Source: Todiramphus chloris collaris
Lineage: Eukaryota; Chordata; Aves; Coraciiformes; Alcedinidae
NCBI GenBank assembly: GCA_025345505.1
Contig: JANVCC010000011.1
Coordinates: 1 to 64,000 of the forward strand
Reading direction: 5' to 3'
Length of the DNA: 64,000 nucleotides
Below, one piece after another: positions 21,528-34,200 of the stretch. The notes under the pieces are model-generated. The model was not told where the DNA came from and ran no database searches. It saw nothing but the letters and a program-made list of their open reading frames with translations. The position numbers were made by a program, and so were the translations under genes. How positions within the stretch are numbered: the stretch's first letter is position 1; every line of letters begins with the position of its first letter.

Positions 21528-21720
21528 CTTACCGAGGCGTTCGCACTCACTTCCGCCTCCTTCCTTCCCGGCAGGCCCCGCGGGGCGGAAGAGGAAGGCG
21601 CCATCCAATGAGCGAGCGCTTCCGCCGCCACGCCCCGCCCCGCTCCGGCAGTGCCTTCTCCACCGCCGCTCTTAAAGGGGCCACGCTGCGCTGCTGGGCA
21701 GGTGGGCTGGCAACGGTAGA
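21400..21720. promoter_or_regulatory. Shared CpG-island promoter of PAAF1 and COA4
   Basis: The PAAF1 start codon (21527, minus) and the likely COA4 first exon (about 21640-21700, plus) are separated by little more than 100 bases of CpG-rich DNA. Visible sites are ACTTCCGCC at 21550 (ETS/GABP type), CCAAT at 21605-21609, a second CTTCCGCC near 21620, and AAGATGGCGGC over the PAAF1 start codon (YY1 type). There is no TATA box. These sites are common at nuclear genes for mitochondrial and proteasomal proteins. Confidence 0.75.
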
Positions 21721-22060
21721 GAGGGTGCTGGGGGAGGTCGTGGGCACCCATGGATGGTGCTGGTATGCGGGAGGAGGAGCCGGGCACTCATGGGAGGAGT
21801 ATGGAGGGTTCGGGGCGCCCATTGTGGGGTGGCTGGGCACCCATGGAGGGTCGGTGGTGGGTAGGTAAGGGGTGGGGAGGGTGCTGGGCACCCGTGGGTG
21901 GGGGTAAGGGCCATGGTGGAGATGCTGGGCACCCATGGGAGGAGCATAGAAAGTGCTGGGCACCCATGAGTGGGAGTAAGATGCACGGGGGGGTTCTGAG
22001 CGCCTATGTGGGGGTGCATGGAGGGGTGGGTGGTGGGCACCCGTGGGTGGGGGTAAGATG
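21715..22060 (+). repeat. Minisatellite in the COA4 5' intron
   Basis: Imperfect copies of a unit of about 60 bases containing GTGCTGGGCACCCATGG and GTGGGGGTAAGATGCA. It continues in weaker form past the G runs to about 22270. Confidence 0.8.
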
Positions 22061-22062
22061 CA

Positions 22063-22158
22063 TGGGGGGGGGGGGGGGGGGGGGGGTGAGGGGGGGGGGG
22101 GGGTGGTGCGGGCGGCGGTGGGGGGGGGGGGGCCGGAGCGGGGGGGGGGGGGGGGGGC
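22063..22158 (+). repeat. Long guanine runs, strong G-quadruplex potential
   Basis: Four blocks of about 10 to 23 G, broken by short spacers, in under 100 bases. The plus strand (sense for COA4, in its presumed 5' intron) is the G strand. The complementary strand reads as polyproline, which I treat as spurious. Confidence 0.85.
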
Positions 22159-22361
22159 CAGGCGGCGTGGGGAGCTGGTGCTGAGCTCCTCATGGGGGTG
22201 GGGTGGTATGGAGGCACTCATGGGAGCATGGGGGGGTGCCAGGCACACACAGGGGTGCAGAAGGTGCTGAGCACCCTGGAGACTGCTTCCACAAATGGGG
22301 CAGCAACCCAAGCAGGGCTCTCCAGGGGACGTCTCCCACCTCCCCCCAGCCCGGCTCAGTG

Positions 22362-22631
22362 ATGGCGAGGCCTGGCCACAGCTGGAGCCGTCCATCCTCG
22401 AAGGAAGACGAAGACGCTGAGGACCCGTTGGATGCCATGATCTCGCGGACGGGCTGCATGGCACAGCACCGGGAGCTGCAGGAGTGCATGGCGGAGCGGC
22501 AGGACTGGCGGCACTGCCAGCCCCAGGTCCGGGCTTTCGGCGAGTGCATGGCCAGGCGGCAGCGTGTCGAGGAGCCCCAACGCCGGGTGCCTGGCGCGCA
22601 CCAAACCCGCCCCTCGCCCGACGGGGACTGA
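22362..22631 (+). CDS. COA4: Cytochrome c oxidase assembly factor 4, twin-CX9C protein
   Basis: Small intermembrane-space protein of the Mia40-imported CHCHD class, needed for assembly of respiratory complex IV. A single coding exon of 89 residues; human is about the same length. The twin CX9C pairs are intact: C32-C42 and C52-C62, with human-like blocks EDPLDAMISRTGC and QDWRHCQPQV. The acidic N-terminus is also shared. The start at 22362 follows an acceptor (CCTCCCCCCAG, ending 22349) by 12 bases. So the 5' leader is probably spliced from a first exon ending at the CAG|GTGGGC donor at 21701. That first exon holds no ATG. It is divergent from PAAF1 and convergent with MRPL48, as in human. 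Confidence 0.96.
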   Translation: MARPGHSWSRPSSKEDEDAEDPLDAMISRTGCMAQHRELQECMAERQDWRHCQPQVRAFGECMARRQRVEEPQRRVPGAHQTRPSPDGD

Positions 22632-22751
22632 AGTCACCCCCTGGCAGCCTCGGCACCCCAGGAACACGTTAGCTGTGCCATTTCACCCCTTTTTTAGTGT
22701 TATTTTTTTATTCACGTGGATGGCCGGGCCGGTAAATCTGCGCTGTGGGAA

Positions 22752-22757
22752 ATTAAA
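22752..22757 (+). terminator. COA4: Poly(A) signal (ATTAAA) of COA4
   Basis: ATTAAA 121 bases after the COA4 stop, followed by a T/G-rich stretch (TTTGTTGTCC). Confidence 0.65.
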
Positions 22758-22779
22758 TCCGGTGGCATTTGTTGTCCCG

Positions 22780-23805
22780 GCACTTATCTGTCTGTGCTGC
22801 TGGGGAGAACTGGGAACTTGCAGGGGTCACACAGGGTCTTCCAGACCAAAATGTCCCAAGCTGGGAGTATTCACAGCCCCCAGGCCAGGTGTGATAGCCC
22901 TGCTGTGGATCTCCACTCCCTGTCCTTCCCTGCACCATCCCTGGGGCTTTTCCCAGCACTGCTAACCTCATGTCCCACAGGACAGGATTTTGGGGTGGAT
23001 TTATCTCCTGGGAAGTTCCAGGAACATTATGGATGGAGGAAAAAGGGGCTCTTGTGAGGAGGATGCTCATCTGAATGTTGCCACCTGGCAAATAAGCCAT
23101 GAAAAAATTAATAGAATTGCTTTTTGTAGGCTGAAGAGGGAAGGGCACCCATGGCTTTTGCCAGGGGACCTTTCCAGGCTGTTTCCCAGGGAGGTGGGTG
23201 CTGGGGCTGCCAAAGAGCTGAGTTTTGGCACTGCCAGCCAAAAATCACAACTGGCGCAGGACCACGAGTGACTACCCAGTAGCACCAGTTTGGGGGAGAG
23301 TGCTAAAGAGTAATTTTCTGGCTTTTAAAGAGCTGGTGCTTAGAAAAGGGAAAAAAAACCCAACGCAACACAACCAGTAAAACAAACAAACCAGTTTTGG
23401 GGCAGGAACAGAACCTCATCTTAGCATCCATCAAATCAGGGCTCAAAGTTGGTTACAACATCCTTCCTAATAGGTGCCATTTCAGCTCCAGCCTTTCTAA
23501 AAACAGATTTGAAAGGAGGAGGATTGGAGCAAAAACACAGGCGTGCCACAAGCTGTTCAACCCAGGTCCCCTACCTGCACCCAAAAGCCACAGCTCCTGC
23601 AGGCTCTGGGTTTTGCAGGAGGGAGATAAGGGGCTGAGCAGCCTGGCCAAATTCCATCTCACATCGCTCAAGAAAAGCAGCAGTATTGGGAAAAGTATCT
23701 GGCACCATCCTGGGAAATTCCCCCAAACACTGTGCTTCTGGATGTTGTCCTTTCAAGGCACGAGTAACTTCATATTAATGTCTACTAATATCCAAAGGGT
23801 GGGTG
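22780..23805. other. Spacer between COA4 and MRPL48 ends
   Basis: About 1 kb of unique-looking DNA between two convergent genes. The short open frames do not resemble known proteins. Confidence 0.5.
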
Positions 23806-23807
23806 TC

Positions 23808-24066
23808 AAGTAGAAGGGGCCAGTCTCTTCTCAGGGGTGCCCTGTGAGAGGACGATGGGCAATGGGCGTAAACTGGAACACAGGAAGTTCCAGCTCAACA
23901 TGAGGAAAAACTTCTTCACTGTGAGGGTGATGGACTCTCCGCTGGAGAGATTCCAAACCCACCTGGACGTTTTCCTGTGTGGCCTGCCCTGGGTGATCCT
24001 GCTCTGGCAAGGGGTTGGATCACCAGAGGTCCCTTCCAACCCCTACCATCCTATGATTCTATGAGT
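23808..24066 (+). mobile_element. CR1 3' part with clean tail
   Basis: Contains GAAAAACTTCTTCACTGTGA and ends CCATCCTATGATTCTATGAG, the ATTCTATG-type repeat tail of CR1. Confidence 0.88.
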
Positions 24067-24361
24067 CTCCCTTTTCCAAATGGCTGTTCTAAAAATTAGA
24101 CTGAGTTTGGGGATCTAGGGAAAAGTTTACCATTTATGGCTTAGAAGGTAAATGACAAATTCAGGAGTAATTTTGCATACTCTACCTGACAAAGCTCCAG
24201 CCTTCCTGCCTGTGTTCTCTGAAGCTTTCTTCTGTCAGGCAGAGGTTGTTTAGCTGCTCTTGGACAATCACCCCCAACATTCCCAGGGCTCCGATGCTCC
24301 ATTCATGTTGGCAAAGCTTTGATATAAGCAGCTCTATGAGAATAACTCTGCTCCAGCCTTC

Positions 24362-24890
24362 AGCTGAAGAAAGTGAGTCCAGCTCTGGAGTCCTCAGCAC
24401 AGGAGAGACAGGGACCTGTTGGTGCGGGGCCAGAGGAGGCCACAGCAATGCTGGGAGGGCTGGAACCCCTCTGCTGGGAGGCCAGGCTGAGAGAGCTGGG
24501 GTTGTTCAGCCTGGAGAAGAGAAGGCTCTGGGGAGACCTTCTTGTGAAGGTCTTAAAGGATACTTAAAGGGGCCTGTAAAAAGGCTGGGGAGGGACTTTC
24601 TATTACAGAGGGTAGTGATAGGATGCAGGGTGATGTTTTTAAACTGAAAGAGGGAGATTTAGATTAGAGAGAAGGAAGAAATGTTTGATGCTGAGGGTGG
24701 TGAGACCCTGTCCCAGGTTGCCCAGAGAGGTGGCCGATGCCCCATCCCTGGAAACATTCCAGGTGAGGTTGGCTGGGGCTCTGAGCAACCTGCTCTAGCT
24801 GCAGATGTCCCTGCTCCCTGCAGGGGGGTTGGACTGGATGACCTTGAAAGGTCCCTTCCCATCCAAACCACTCTGTGATGCTATGATCAG
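24362..24890 (+). mobile_element. CR1 copy, plus strand
   Basis: Carries GGAGTCCTCAGCACAGGAG, the mark CTGCTCCCTGCAGGGGGGTT, and a tail CCACTCTGTGATGCTATGA. It lies about 180 bases beyond the MRPL48 poly(A) signal. Confidence 0.88.
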
Positions 24891-25067
24891 TACAGCATTA
24901 TTCACTTGGAGACATTTCTGCAGACTGAAACTTGCAGAAATCCTCACACACCAAAACTGAGCAGGAAAATAAAAGGGGAAGAACTGAAGACAAGTAAACC
25001 CACATTTCACAGCAACCTCCTTCTCTCAAGAGTACAGACTAGTCAGGATATATCACATGTATCTGTC

Positions 25068-25073
25068 TTTATT
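25068..25073 (-). terminator. MRPL48: Poly(A) signal of MRPL48
   Basis: AATAAA on the minus strand, 145 bases past the MRPL48 stop codon. Confidence 0.65.
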
Positions 25074-25217
25074 AAGACAACAGTGGAAATTTCTCCCGAT
25101 TCACCAAACTATCAGTACAGTGCTCGCAATCACCTTCTGAAGGCTCAAGAAGCCATGGAGGAGAAGCTTCCCTTTCCCAGGGGCAGCTCTGAAATGGACA
25201 GAGTGTTCTTCCTCATC

Positions 25218-28200
25218 TCAGTTCATCTGTGCTAGCAGCTCTTCGAGTTCTGGTCGAGACTTTAATCGGCTCTTGAAGTGAGCTTCTGTGTGCTGTGAAG
25301 AAAAAACCAACCCAAGCAAATCAGAATCACCTCAAGTACTTTCTGAAATTAAGAGGAATTCAACTGCTCTCCAAATGAGAATCACTTCAGAATGGTAAAA
25401 CAAAAAAACTGAAATGTCCCCTGAACTCAGGGAGTGGGAAGCCTCAGTGGAAAGTCATTGCAGGCTATCATCTCATGGGCTGCTCCCCCTGGTAGCTGGT
25501 GGCAGAGCTCCCTCTGCATCTCCTGCATCCAGCCTCCAACAGGAGTAGCTTCTGGCAGTGAAGCACAGAGGGCAGCAAGCTTCTGGCAGTGAGTGCAGCA
25601 GCCACGGACACGATGGCACGGGCTACTCTAAATAATTAAGCCTTGTAGGCTCCTCCTCACCTGGCTCACTACTTTTAGAAGAGTGAGCAGTGCCATTGTG
25701 CTCAAGAAGTTAACTGGATGCCTCCAACTCTGCCACCACCTATCACCGTAGCATCTATTTTCTTATGGAGACCTGCCACCTTCCTCAGAATTTTGTATCC
25801 CAAATCTTTAATCTCTCTCCTGTGCTGTCAGTCATATGAAGCCAGCTTAGGTCTCTCCCCTGAGCTTCCTGCATCAGACTGCAATGACTTTGCAAATGGC
25901 ACAATGTCACAGTTCTCCCTCCGGAGACAAAGGCATGAGCCAAAATTTATAAAACCCAACAAACAAACCAAACAAACCAGCAGCCCTAAGGCACAGGTGG
26001 GACTGTGACCGAAGCAGAGAAGATTCCAGACTCAAGAGACTTTCTCCCATATTCCTTCTGGTTTTGCAGAGCTGGAGATAAACAGAGATTCTTCAAAGGC
26101 CACTTAAGAAACCAACTGTGTTTTCATGTTGGAATTCCCTGTGCTGCCTTTCCTTTCCAGGCACAAAAGTCTTTCAGACCCTGAATAAAAAGGGTCTCCT
26201 GGGACTGTTTTATCTGAATGTAAAGTGATGGAAGTTTAATTATCTCCTTATGCCTGGTCTAACAGCGAGTGCAGTTTTGTCTGGAAGTCCTCAGTGCTGA
26301 GAAAACTGTTGGGCCTTTCTCCAGTAAACAAGCTGAACCCCTCCCAGAGCAAATTCCATCAAAAAAGGGCACAGCATTTGGGTGACCAATCTCAGCTTTC
26401 CCACCAACTGCTCCATGAAGTTCCTGGATATTCAAGGTTACGAGGCAGTGAAGCACTGATGAATGAAATAGTGTGCCTAGCAGAACTAGGGCAGGGATCA
26501 TCCCCCTGGACTGGGCACTGGGGAGGCAACACCTCTAATCCTGGGTTCAGTTTTGGGCTCCTGACTCCAAGAAGGACATTGAGGGGCTGGAGCATGGCCA
26601 GAGAAGGGCAACAAAGCTGGGGAAGGGTCTGAAGCACAAGTGTTGTGAGGAGTGGCTGAGGGACCTGGAGTTATTGAGCCTGGAGCAAAGGAGGCTCAGG
26701 GGAGACTTTCTTGCTCTCAACAACTCCCTGAAAGGAGGTTGGAGCCAGGTGAGGGTTGCTCTCTTCTCCCAAGGAACAAGCAACAGGACAAGAGGAAATG
26801 GCCTCAGTTTGTGCCAGGGGAGGTTTAGGTTGGACATGAGGAACAATTTCTTCCCCTCAAGGGGTGTCAAGGCCTGTCCCAGGCTGCCCAGGATGATGGT
26901 GGAGTCTCCATCCCTGGAGGGGTTTCAGAGCTGTGGTGCTGATGGACGTGTTTTAGTGGTGACCTGGCAGTGATGGGTTAACGGTTGGATCTGATAATCT
27001 TAAAGGTCTCTTACAACCAAAATGATTCTATGATTCTATGAAAGTGTTCCATTCTGAGTCACAGGGAATCGGCAGCAGCAAAGAAAGCAACTTGCAACCT
27101 GCCACCTCCTACAGATCTGCAGAACTGGCTGGGAAGGTACCTTCTGTGGCACTAATTAGGAAGCTAAATGGGAAATAAATAAAACACTCATTAGGAATTT
27201 GAGGTAATGGATTTTGATAAATCAAGTGAGGGCCTAGTTCTGGGAGATCCTGGGTATCCCTAAGCCTAGAGTAGACAGTAGCCTCAGGACCAGGTCTCTA
27301 GTTTCAAAGCAAATTCATGTCACACATCGTATCTGCTGCCTAATTGCAAAGGCTCTGGCAGAATCAAACCTACCTCTTCCATTACCAGATGGACCCCTTC
27401 GGGCTGATTACTCTGAATGATTTCCAAGAGTATTGGAGCAAACGTCGAACTCAAACCACTGATCTGAAAGAAGAAATCAAAAGTGCTGCAGGAGCAGAAC
27501 ACCACATACAAAATGGCCTCATTATCCTAATGGCACAGAAAGACAGTCCATTTCAGGAGGAGCCTGTGGCAAGTCAACTATTTCATTAGAGAAGCACTCT
27601 CGGCTTCGTGTGCACACCTCTCACAGCACGGCCCAAAGCTCTCATCTCGGCCTTTTGCTGTGCTTCCATCCCTGCCTGCATGCTTCCCTGCATGATAAGA
27701 GTCTTAACCACACATGAAGGTCTTCATTTAGGTGAGACTAACACCAAGGCTGCCACAGCAAACCTGTGAGCCCCAGTGTTAACCTCACATCAGCTGTCTC
27801 CAGTGGAAATGTCCACCTCGAGGGTTAAAATTATTCAGCAGAGGTTTAGCGTCTAGCAAGGGAACAAATAAAATGAAGAGACAATAAAATAGGGGAAAAT
27901 CACTAGGGAGAAATACTTGTTTACCCCAATCTGTTGTATACTTTTGAAACTGACCACAATATTAATAGTAATGTAAAATTTCATTGAGTTTCCCCAATCC
28001 TTAAACATGAGTTCTATACCCCTTGTATCCTGCATAAAACAGATAAATCTCCTGTCTGAAATACATAATCCAGGAACCCCTTCTCTGCTTCTACTTCAGC
28101 AAGAAACATAATTAGACTCCATCGTGCTTCAATTTACGCCTTCTGTTTGTTCAAGGAACTTTAACTCCAATTGTTAAGAGGTTTTGAGAGCCTGAGATAG

Positions 28201-31200
28201 GATGTGCTGCACCAGAGCTGCAGCCCTATCGGCCAACGCCAGCTCATACCTGGACAACCCTCTGATGGGTGGTAAGGACGGCGTCCAGCTGCATTTTGGA
28301 ACCTCGCTCTTCCAAGAACAGCACCTCGTTGGTTTTGGTGGGCATCGCGTAGCTGCAGGAATCACAGGTCAGTGCTTAGGACAGGGAGGAGAGATTTGCA
28401 CTACTCTGCAGGAATGAATCAACCTCCAGAAGGGGAATGTGGAAGGCGATTAACTTTTCATGAGAAATTAATTATGCAAACAATGTATCTTGCAAATCAA
28501 GCACTGGCAGAAGCCGGGTGTTTTACTGGAAAGAGATAAGGGAGAAGCTTGCAGCACTACTGCCAGTAAAAAAAACTGTTTCAGTTTCAAACACCAGCCT
28601 CAGAACTTATAACATCTTTATAGCTGAAGGAGAGCCTTATAGCAGTGGTTCTGGCTTATTTTGTATTCTTTTCATTTGGAACGGAGCTAAAAAAGCCTAC
28701 TGCAACACACCACTCCAGAGACAGTAATTTCACCCCTGAATTTAACATGAGTATAATCAAGTCATAATAGCATAAAATGATATGGGTTGGAAGGGACCTT
28801 TAAAGGTCATCCAGTTCAACCCCCCTGCAGGGAGCAGGGACATCTACAACTAGAGCAGGTTGCTCAGAGCCCCAGCCAACCTCACCTGGAATGTTTCCAG
28901 GGATGGGGCATTGACCACCTCTCTGGGCAACCTGGGACAGGGTCTCACCATCCTAAGTGTCAAAAATGTATTAATCTCTAGCTTGAATCAAACCACATTT
29001 AGTTTAAAACCATTACTGTATTGAAAAGTCTGTCCCCATCTTTCTCCTACACTCCCTTTCAGTATCCAAAGGCCAGAAGAAGGTCTCCCCTGAGCCTTCT
29101 CTTCTCCAGGCTGAACAACCCCAGCTCTCTCAGCCTGGCCTCCCAGCAGAGGGGTTCCAGCCCTCCCAGCATTGCTGTGGCCTCCTCTGGCCCCGCTCCA
29201 ACAGGTCCCTGTCTCTCCTGTGCTGAGGACTCCAGAGCTGGACCCAACACTGCAGGGGGGTCTCCCCAGAGCAGAGCAGAGGGGCAGAATCCCCTCCCTG
29301 ACCTGCTGCCCATGCTGCTCTGGATGCAGCCCAGGATGCCATTGGCACAGCATCAACAATAATGAGCTACATCTCAAGGCCCATAATTCACCCTATAATT
29401 TTTGCTCTCAGAGGGCAAGTAATTTCTTTCTGTACATACTGAAATCTGCAAACCAATTCCAATCTCGGAGGACACAAGTATGACACAAGGCCATAAAGCT
29501 TCACACGAGGAGCGGTATCAAGAGTCTCCAGCTGTGGGATTTCTCTGCAAATGCCTTCAATGCATCGCTGCTGACACCACTATCATTTCTTAGTGTCACC
29601 AGGTATCCCTACCAAGACAAACACCTATCAGTCGCCAGCGTGGCACAATTTTTAGTGCTGTTTGCTACAAAAGACATCACAGAAACTACAAGAGACTGAT
29701 ATAAGGGCACAGGATTTCAGATCCATGGCTGATGGTCCAGCAAAGTGAATGAACATAAAGAAAAAGGTAAGTTTAACTAGTACGAGAGGGAACCAGAGTG
29801 TTTATACTCAGAGGTACAGTTAAAGATGCACATTTCACAGAATCACCACTAAGTGTTTTCACTTCCTTACAGCAACACAGAGCTTTACTCAGTGACTATA
29901 GCTCCTCAGGAGCACTGCGTGCACCAAGGAGATGTATCACATTCCTCACACTCATCAGAGAATCCCAACATGTTGGGGGTTGGAAGAGACCTCTGGAGAT
30001 CATCTCATCCAACCCCCCTGCTCCAGCAGGGTCACCCACAGCAGGCTGCCCAGGATCGCATTGTCCAGGAGGGTTTGGAATCTCTCCAGAGAAGGAGACT
30101 CCACAGCCTCTCTGGGCAGCCTGGGCCAGGCTCTGGCACCCTCACAGCAAAGAAGTTTCTCCTGTACAGATGGAACCTATTGGGTTCCAGTTTGCTCCTT
30201 GTCCTGTCACCAGGCACCACTGACAAGAGTCTGGCCCCATCGTCTTGACCCCTACCCTTTAGCTATTGATCAGCATTGATCAGATCCCCTCTCAGTCTTC
30301 TCTTCTCCAGGCTAAACAGCCCCAGGGCTCTCAGCCTTTCCTCAGCACAAAGATGCTGCAGTCCCCTCAGCATCTTCAGAGCCTCTGATGGGCTCTCTCC
30401 AGCACTTCCTTGTCTCTCTTGAAATGAGGAGCCCAGAACTGGACACAGTTCTCCAGAGGTAGCCTCCCTAGGGCAAAGTAGAGGGGGGGGAAGAGAACCT
30501 CCCTGAACCTGCTGGCCCCACTCTTCTTCATGCATTCCAAGATACCATTGGTCTTATTGGCCACAAGGGCTCATTGCTGGCTCATGGTGGACTTCTTGTC
30601 CCCCAGGACTCCCAGGTCCACTGTGGAGTTGCTTTCCAGCAGGTCAACCCCTCACCTGTACTGGTGCAGGGGGTCATCCTTCCCCAAGGGCAGGACCCAA
30701 CACTTGCTGTTATTGAACTTAACGATGTTCCTCTGCACCCAGCTCTAGACAGAAAATCTGCTATCAGGGGTACACCTGCTTCAGGAATCTAGTGTGCCAC
30801 TGAATCATCCTCTACCACAAAAGCAGCAGGTGGCTCTCCCACAGTCTTCAGGGTTTTCCCAAGCTCATTCTAGTTTGTACAATCAGTATCACTCACTGCA
30901 CAATATACGTGCAGAACCTGGGTGAAACACTATAAAGTAAAAACAGCAGCAGAAGTCAGCAATAGTTAAGCCAACATTCCCAGGCTCAGCACCCACAGGC
31001 TTAAGCCTTTTTCTCAAAGGACTGAAAAGTAAAAGCTGTTTTCTCCTTGAGATATGTCCAGTCAGTGTCTGCACAACTCCATTTCAGCTTTTCTTGTACA
31101 AATAAAAAAATACAAAACTGTATAGACACACAAAAAGAGAACACGATGCAGATGACAGAAGATTTGAATTTAGGTGTATCAAACTGTCAGAGAGATTGGA

Positions 31201-34200
31201 TTTTGCCCTTGTCTGCAAGGTATTGTTATTTTCCCCACAAGGGTTGTCAAGGCCTGTCCCAGGCTGCTCAGGGCAGTGGTGGAGTCCCCATCCCTTGAGG
31301 GGTTTGAAAGCCATGGAGATGTGGTGCTGAGGGCCATGGTTCAGTGGTGACCTGGCAGTGCCGGGTTAACAGTTGGACTCCATGATCTGAAAGGTCTCTT
31401 CCAACCAGAATAACTCTGTGATGCTGTGATCATCTATGAGCCCCATGTGGCCTAACACACTGTGATTGCGAGCGATGACAAACACAGAGCTGTGTTCCTC
31501 CTACCTTTCGATCACTCTAATGGAGAGTCGGTTGCAGAGTTTATGCACATACTGAGCAAAATTCTCCACAAGACACAGATCGTAGGAAGTCATCTGAATG
31601 TTGATGTCTCCGTACTCATGTTCGGTCCCAACGTTTATCTCTTTCATCTGTACTTTATCCTTTCTCTTCTTTGTGGTCTGTATTAAAATAAATAAATAAA
31701 AATTTGAAGGCCTATCAATTTTGAACAAAGCCAGACAAATAAAACATTTCCTCTTGGCCGCAGAGGATGCTCATTTTGGGTTGACCCCTTCTGATAAAGG
31801 TTTGCTGCACTATGTCGAACATACCACAGCCCCTGTGTGCTCACTTTCCCTGGCTACTAAACTGGGATGACATTATCTTCACAGATGTTCTCAAGTTAAG
31901 CAGTTCAGTTCTTGGATGGCAGCACCACAGAAGTCACACAGAAAATACATGCATACCATGATTAGTTTCTTACAGAAGAAACCAAGGAGCAGAAAACAAA
32001 CTGCTTTTTATTTCAGTTCCTGCCTTCGAGGCAGCTGTCTAGATGAGTTATTGTTTCCTCCTGCCACAAAACTTGTCATCTTTCCAAATTTCAGGGAATG
32101 TAAAAAGTTTAAATGCAAATAAGACCTGCTCACAATATTCTGCAATAATTTGAAGTTGGGGTGTGAAATTCAGCATCAAGAAGAGATTCCTCCATCGCCA
32201 AACTACTCACTAACTTAAAGAAGAATGTACTGGACAAAAGGAAATATTTATGCAATGTTTCGAGCTGGTACTTCATAGAATCTCTGAACAGAATCATGGG
32301 CTGGTTTGGATTGGAAGGGACTTTCAAGCTCATCTAATCCAACGCCCCGGCAGGGAGCAGGGACATCTGCAACTAGAGCAGGTTGCTCGGAGCCCCAGCC
32401 AACCTCACCTGGAATGTTTCCAGGGATGGGGCATCAACCACCTCTCTGGGCAACCTGGGACAGGGTCTCACCACCCTCAGCGTCAGAGGTTTCTTCCTTC
32501 TCTCTGGTCTGAATCTCCCTCTTTCAGTTTAAAACCATCACCCCTTGTCCTGTCACAACAAGCCCTGATAAAACGTCTGTCCCATCTTTCTGATAGGCCC
32601 CTTTAAGTACTGAAAGGCCACAGTAAGGTCTCCCAGTGTGCCATAATGCTCTCTACTGAGACCAGTAGCAGTAAACCATTACATTATTCCTTTTAATATG
32701 ATTCACCAGTCACAGAATTAATAATACTAACATTTAAATTGGACTATCAAAAGGTGGGTCAGCTGAAAGCAAGCACAGTAGGGGAGTTCTTATGCCTACC
32801 TCCTTTGGGAGCAGGTGTTTATACTTCCCAATACCATGCGTAGGACGGGATTTGTAGTGTCTGTGGCTATTCACGAGCACATCACCTTCAAATCAAAGCA
32901 GAGCAAACATGTTTCCAGCTGAATGGCAGACAGATCTTCTTTTAAAAGAAAACATACATTGGTGCTTTGAGAGACCAAAATCCACACTGGGGGCAAGAAT
33001 TTGTCCTCGGTTCTTTGGTGAAAGGCAACCCTATGGCTTCAGCCGATCTCTGCCCCACTCAGGCAGACTGCACATCGCAGCAAACCCGTTACAATTCACA
33101 GCCGATTACGGAGAGCAACAAATAAGGAAGGGATTAAAAGTGACTCATTTCCCAGGTGAATTCTCAGGCAAACAAACAAAAAACCCAAAACACAAAGACA
33201 GATTTGTCAGCACCAGTGGATGGTGAGGATACTGATGAAATGTTACACCTGTCTCCTCTTATGCGACAGCAGTGATGGATCCAAAGCTCACCTAATTTTA
33301 AATCCAGTCCTGTTCAAATAGTCATGTGCTAGGAAGCCAAATCAAAACAGCATCAACTTTTACTTATACTTCCTTCTCCTGGGTAAAATGAAACCCTCAA
33401 TAATCATCATTTTATTAAACGAAGCTCAGAACAACAAAGAGAAACTGAACTCCAAGGATCTAAGCCACTCAGTCACACTTTGCCTCCACATCGAAATCAA
33501 ACTCTGTTTTAAATTGTGACAGTGAACTCCACCAGCTCAGTAACTGGTAAAGTGAGACCTCATGGCAGTGTCAGTGAGTTCCTGGGCAGTAACACAGTGA
33601 GCAGCATCTGGCTGGTGTCCCTCCACAGCGTAACACCACACCTAGTACCGTCAGCTTAGCCAAGAACAGGGAAACAGAAGAAAAAGTTAGGAAAAAAAGT
33701 GTGGAAGTGGAAGAGCACCTGCTCACATTATTCAACCAGTCTAAAATTGGCTAAAATATATATATATATATAAAAATCAAAAGGAGACACAAATGCTCCA
33801 CCATGTAACATACATTTTGCGTAAATCAAGTTTTGTCTTGCATTGGATTAACAAGAGGCCTTACCTGCAGCACACAGGTGGCTTTCTCTGGGTGTTGCTG
33901 CTCTGTAGGAAACAAGATACTATCATTAGAATCTCCAGTTCCTGGAAACACAACATATCTGGCCAATCTCCTTGACAAAGGCTCACGCCCCAAGTCCCTC
34001 AGACACAGACAGCAGCAAATTGATTTTCTCTTCACATCCTATAGCCCTTTCAGCTCCCGGACATCATCTGAAAGTCTTCACAAGTAAAATATTTCCATTA
34101 GTAAAAAGTACTTATGGGTTGTTTTTTATGGTAATGTCTGTTTTCTGATGCTGTCAGTAGACATAACCAAGGGTTTTAATGTTTTATGCTGTGTTTTACT

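Noticed and set aside
21547-22656. Long minus-strand proline-rich open frames (up to 369 codons)
   Set aside because: They are the complement of the COA4 exon, the minisatellite and the G runs. The polyproline comes from G homopolymers, and no family feature is present.
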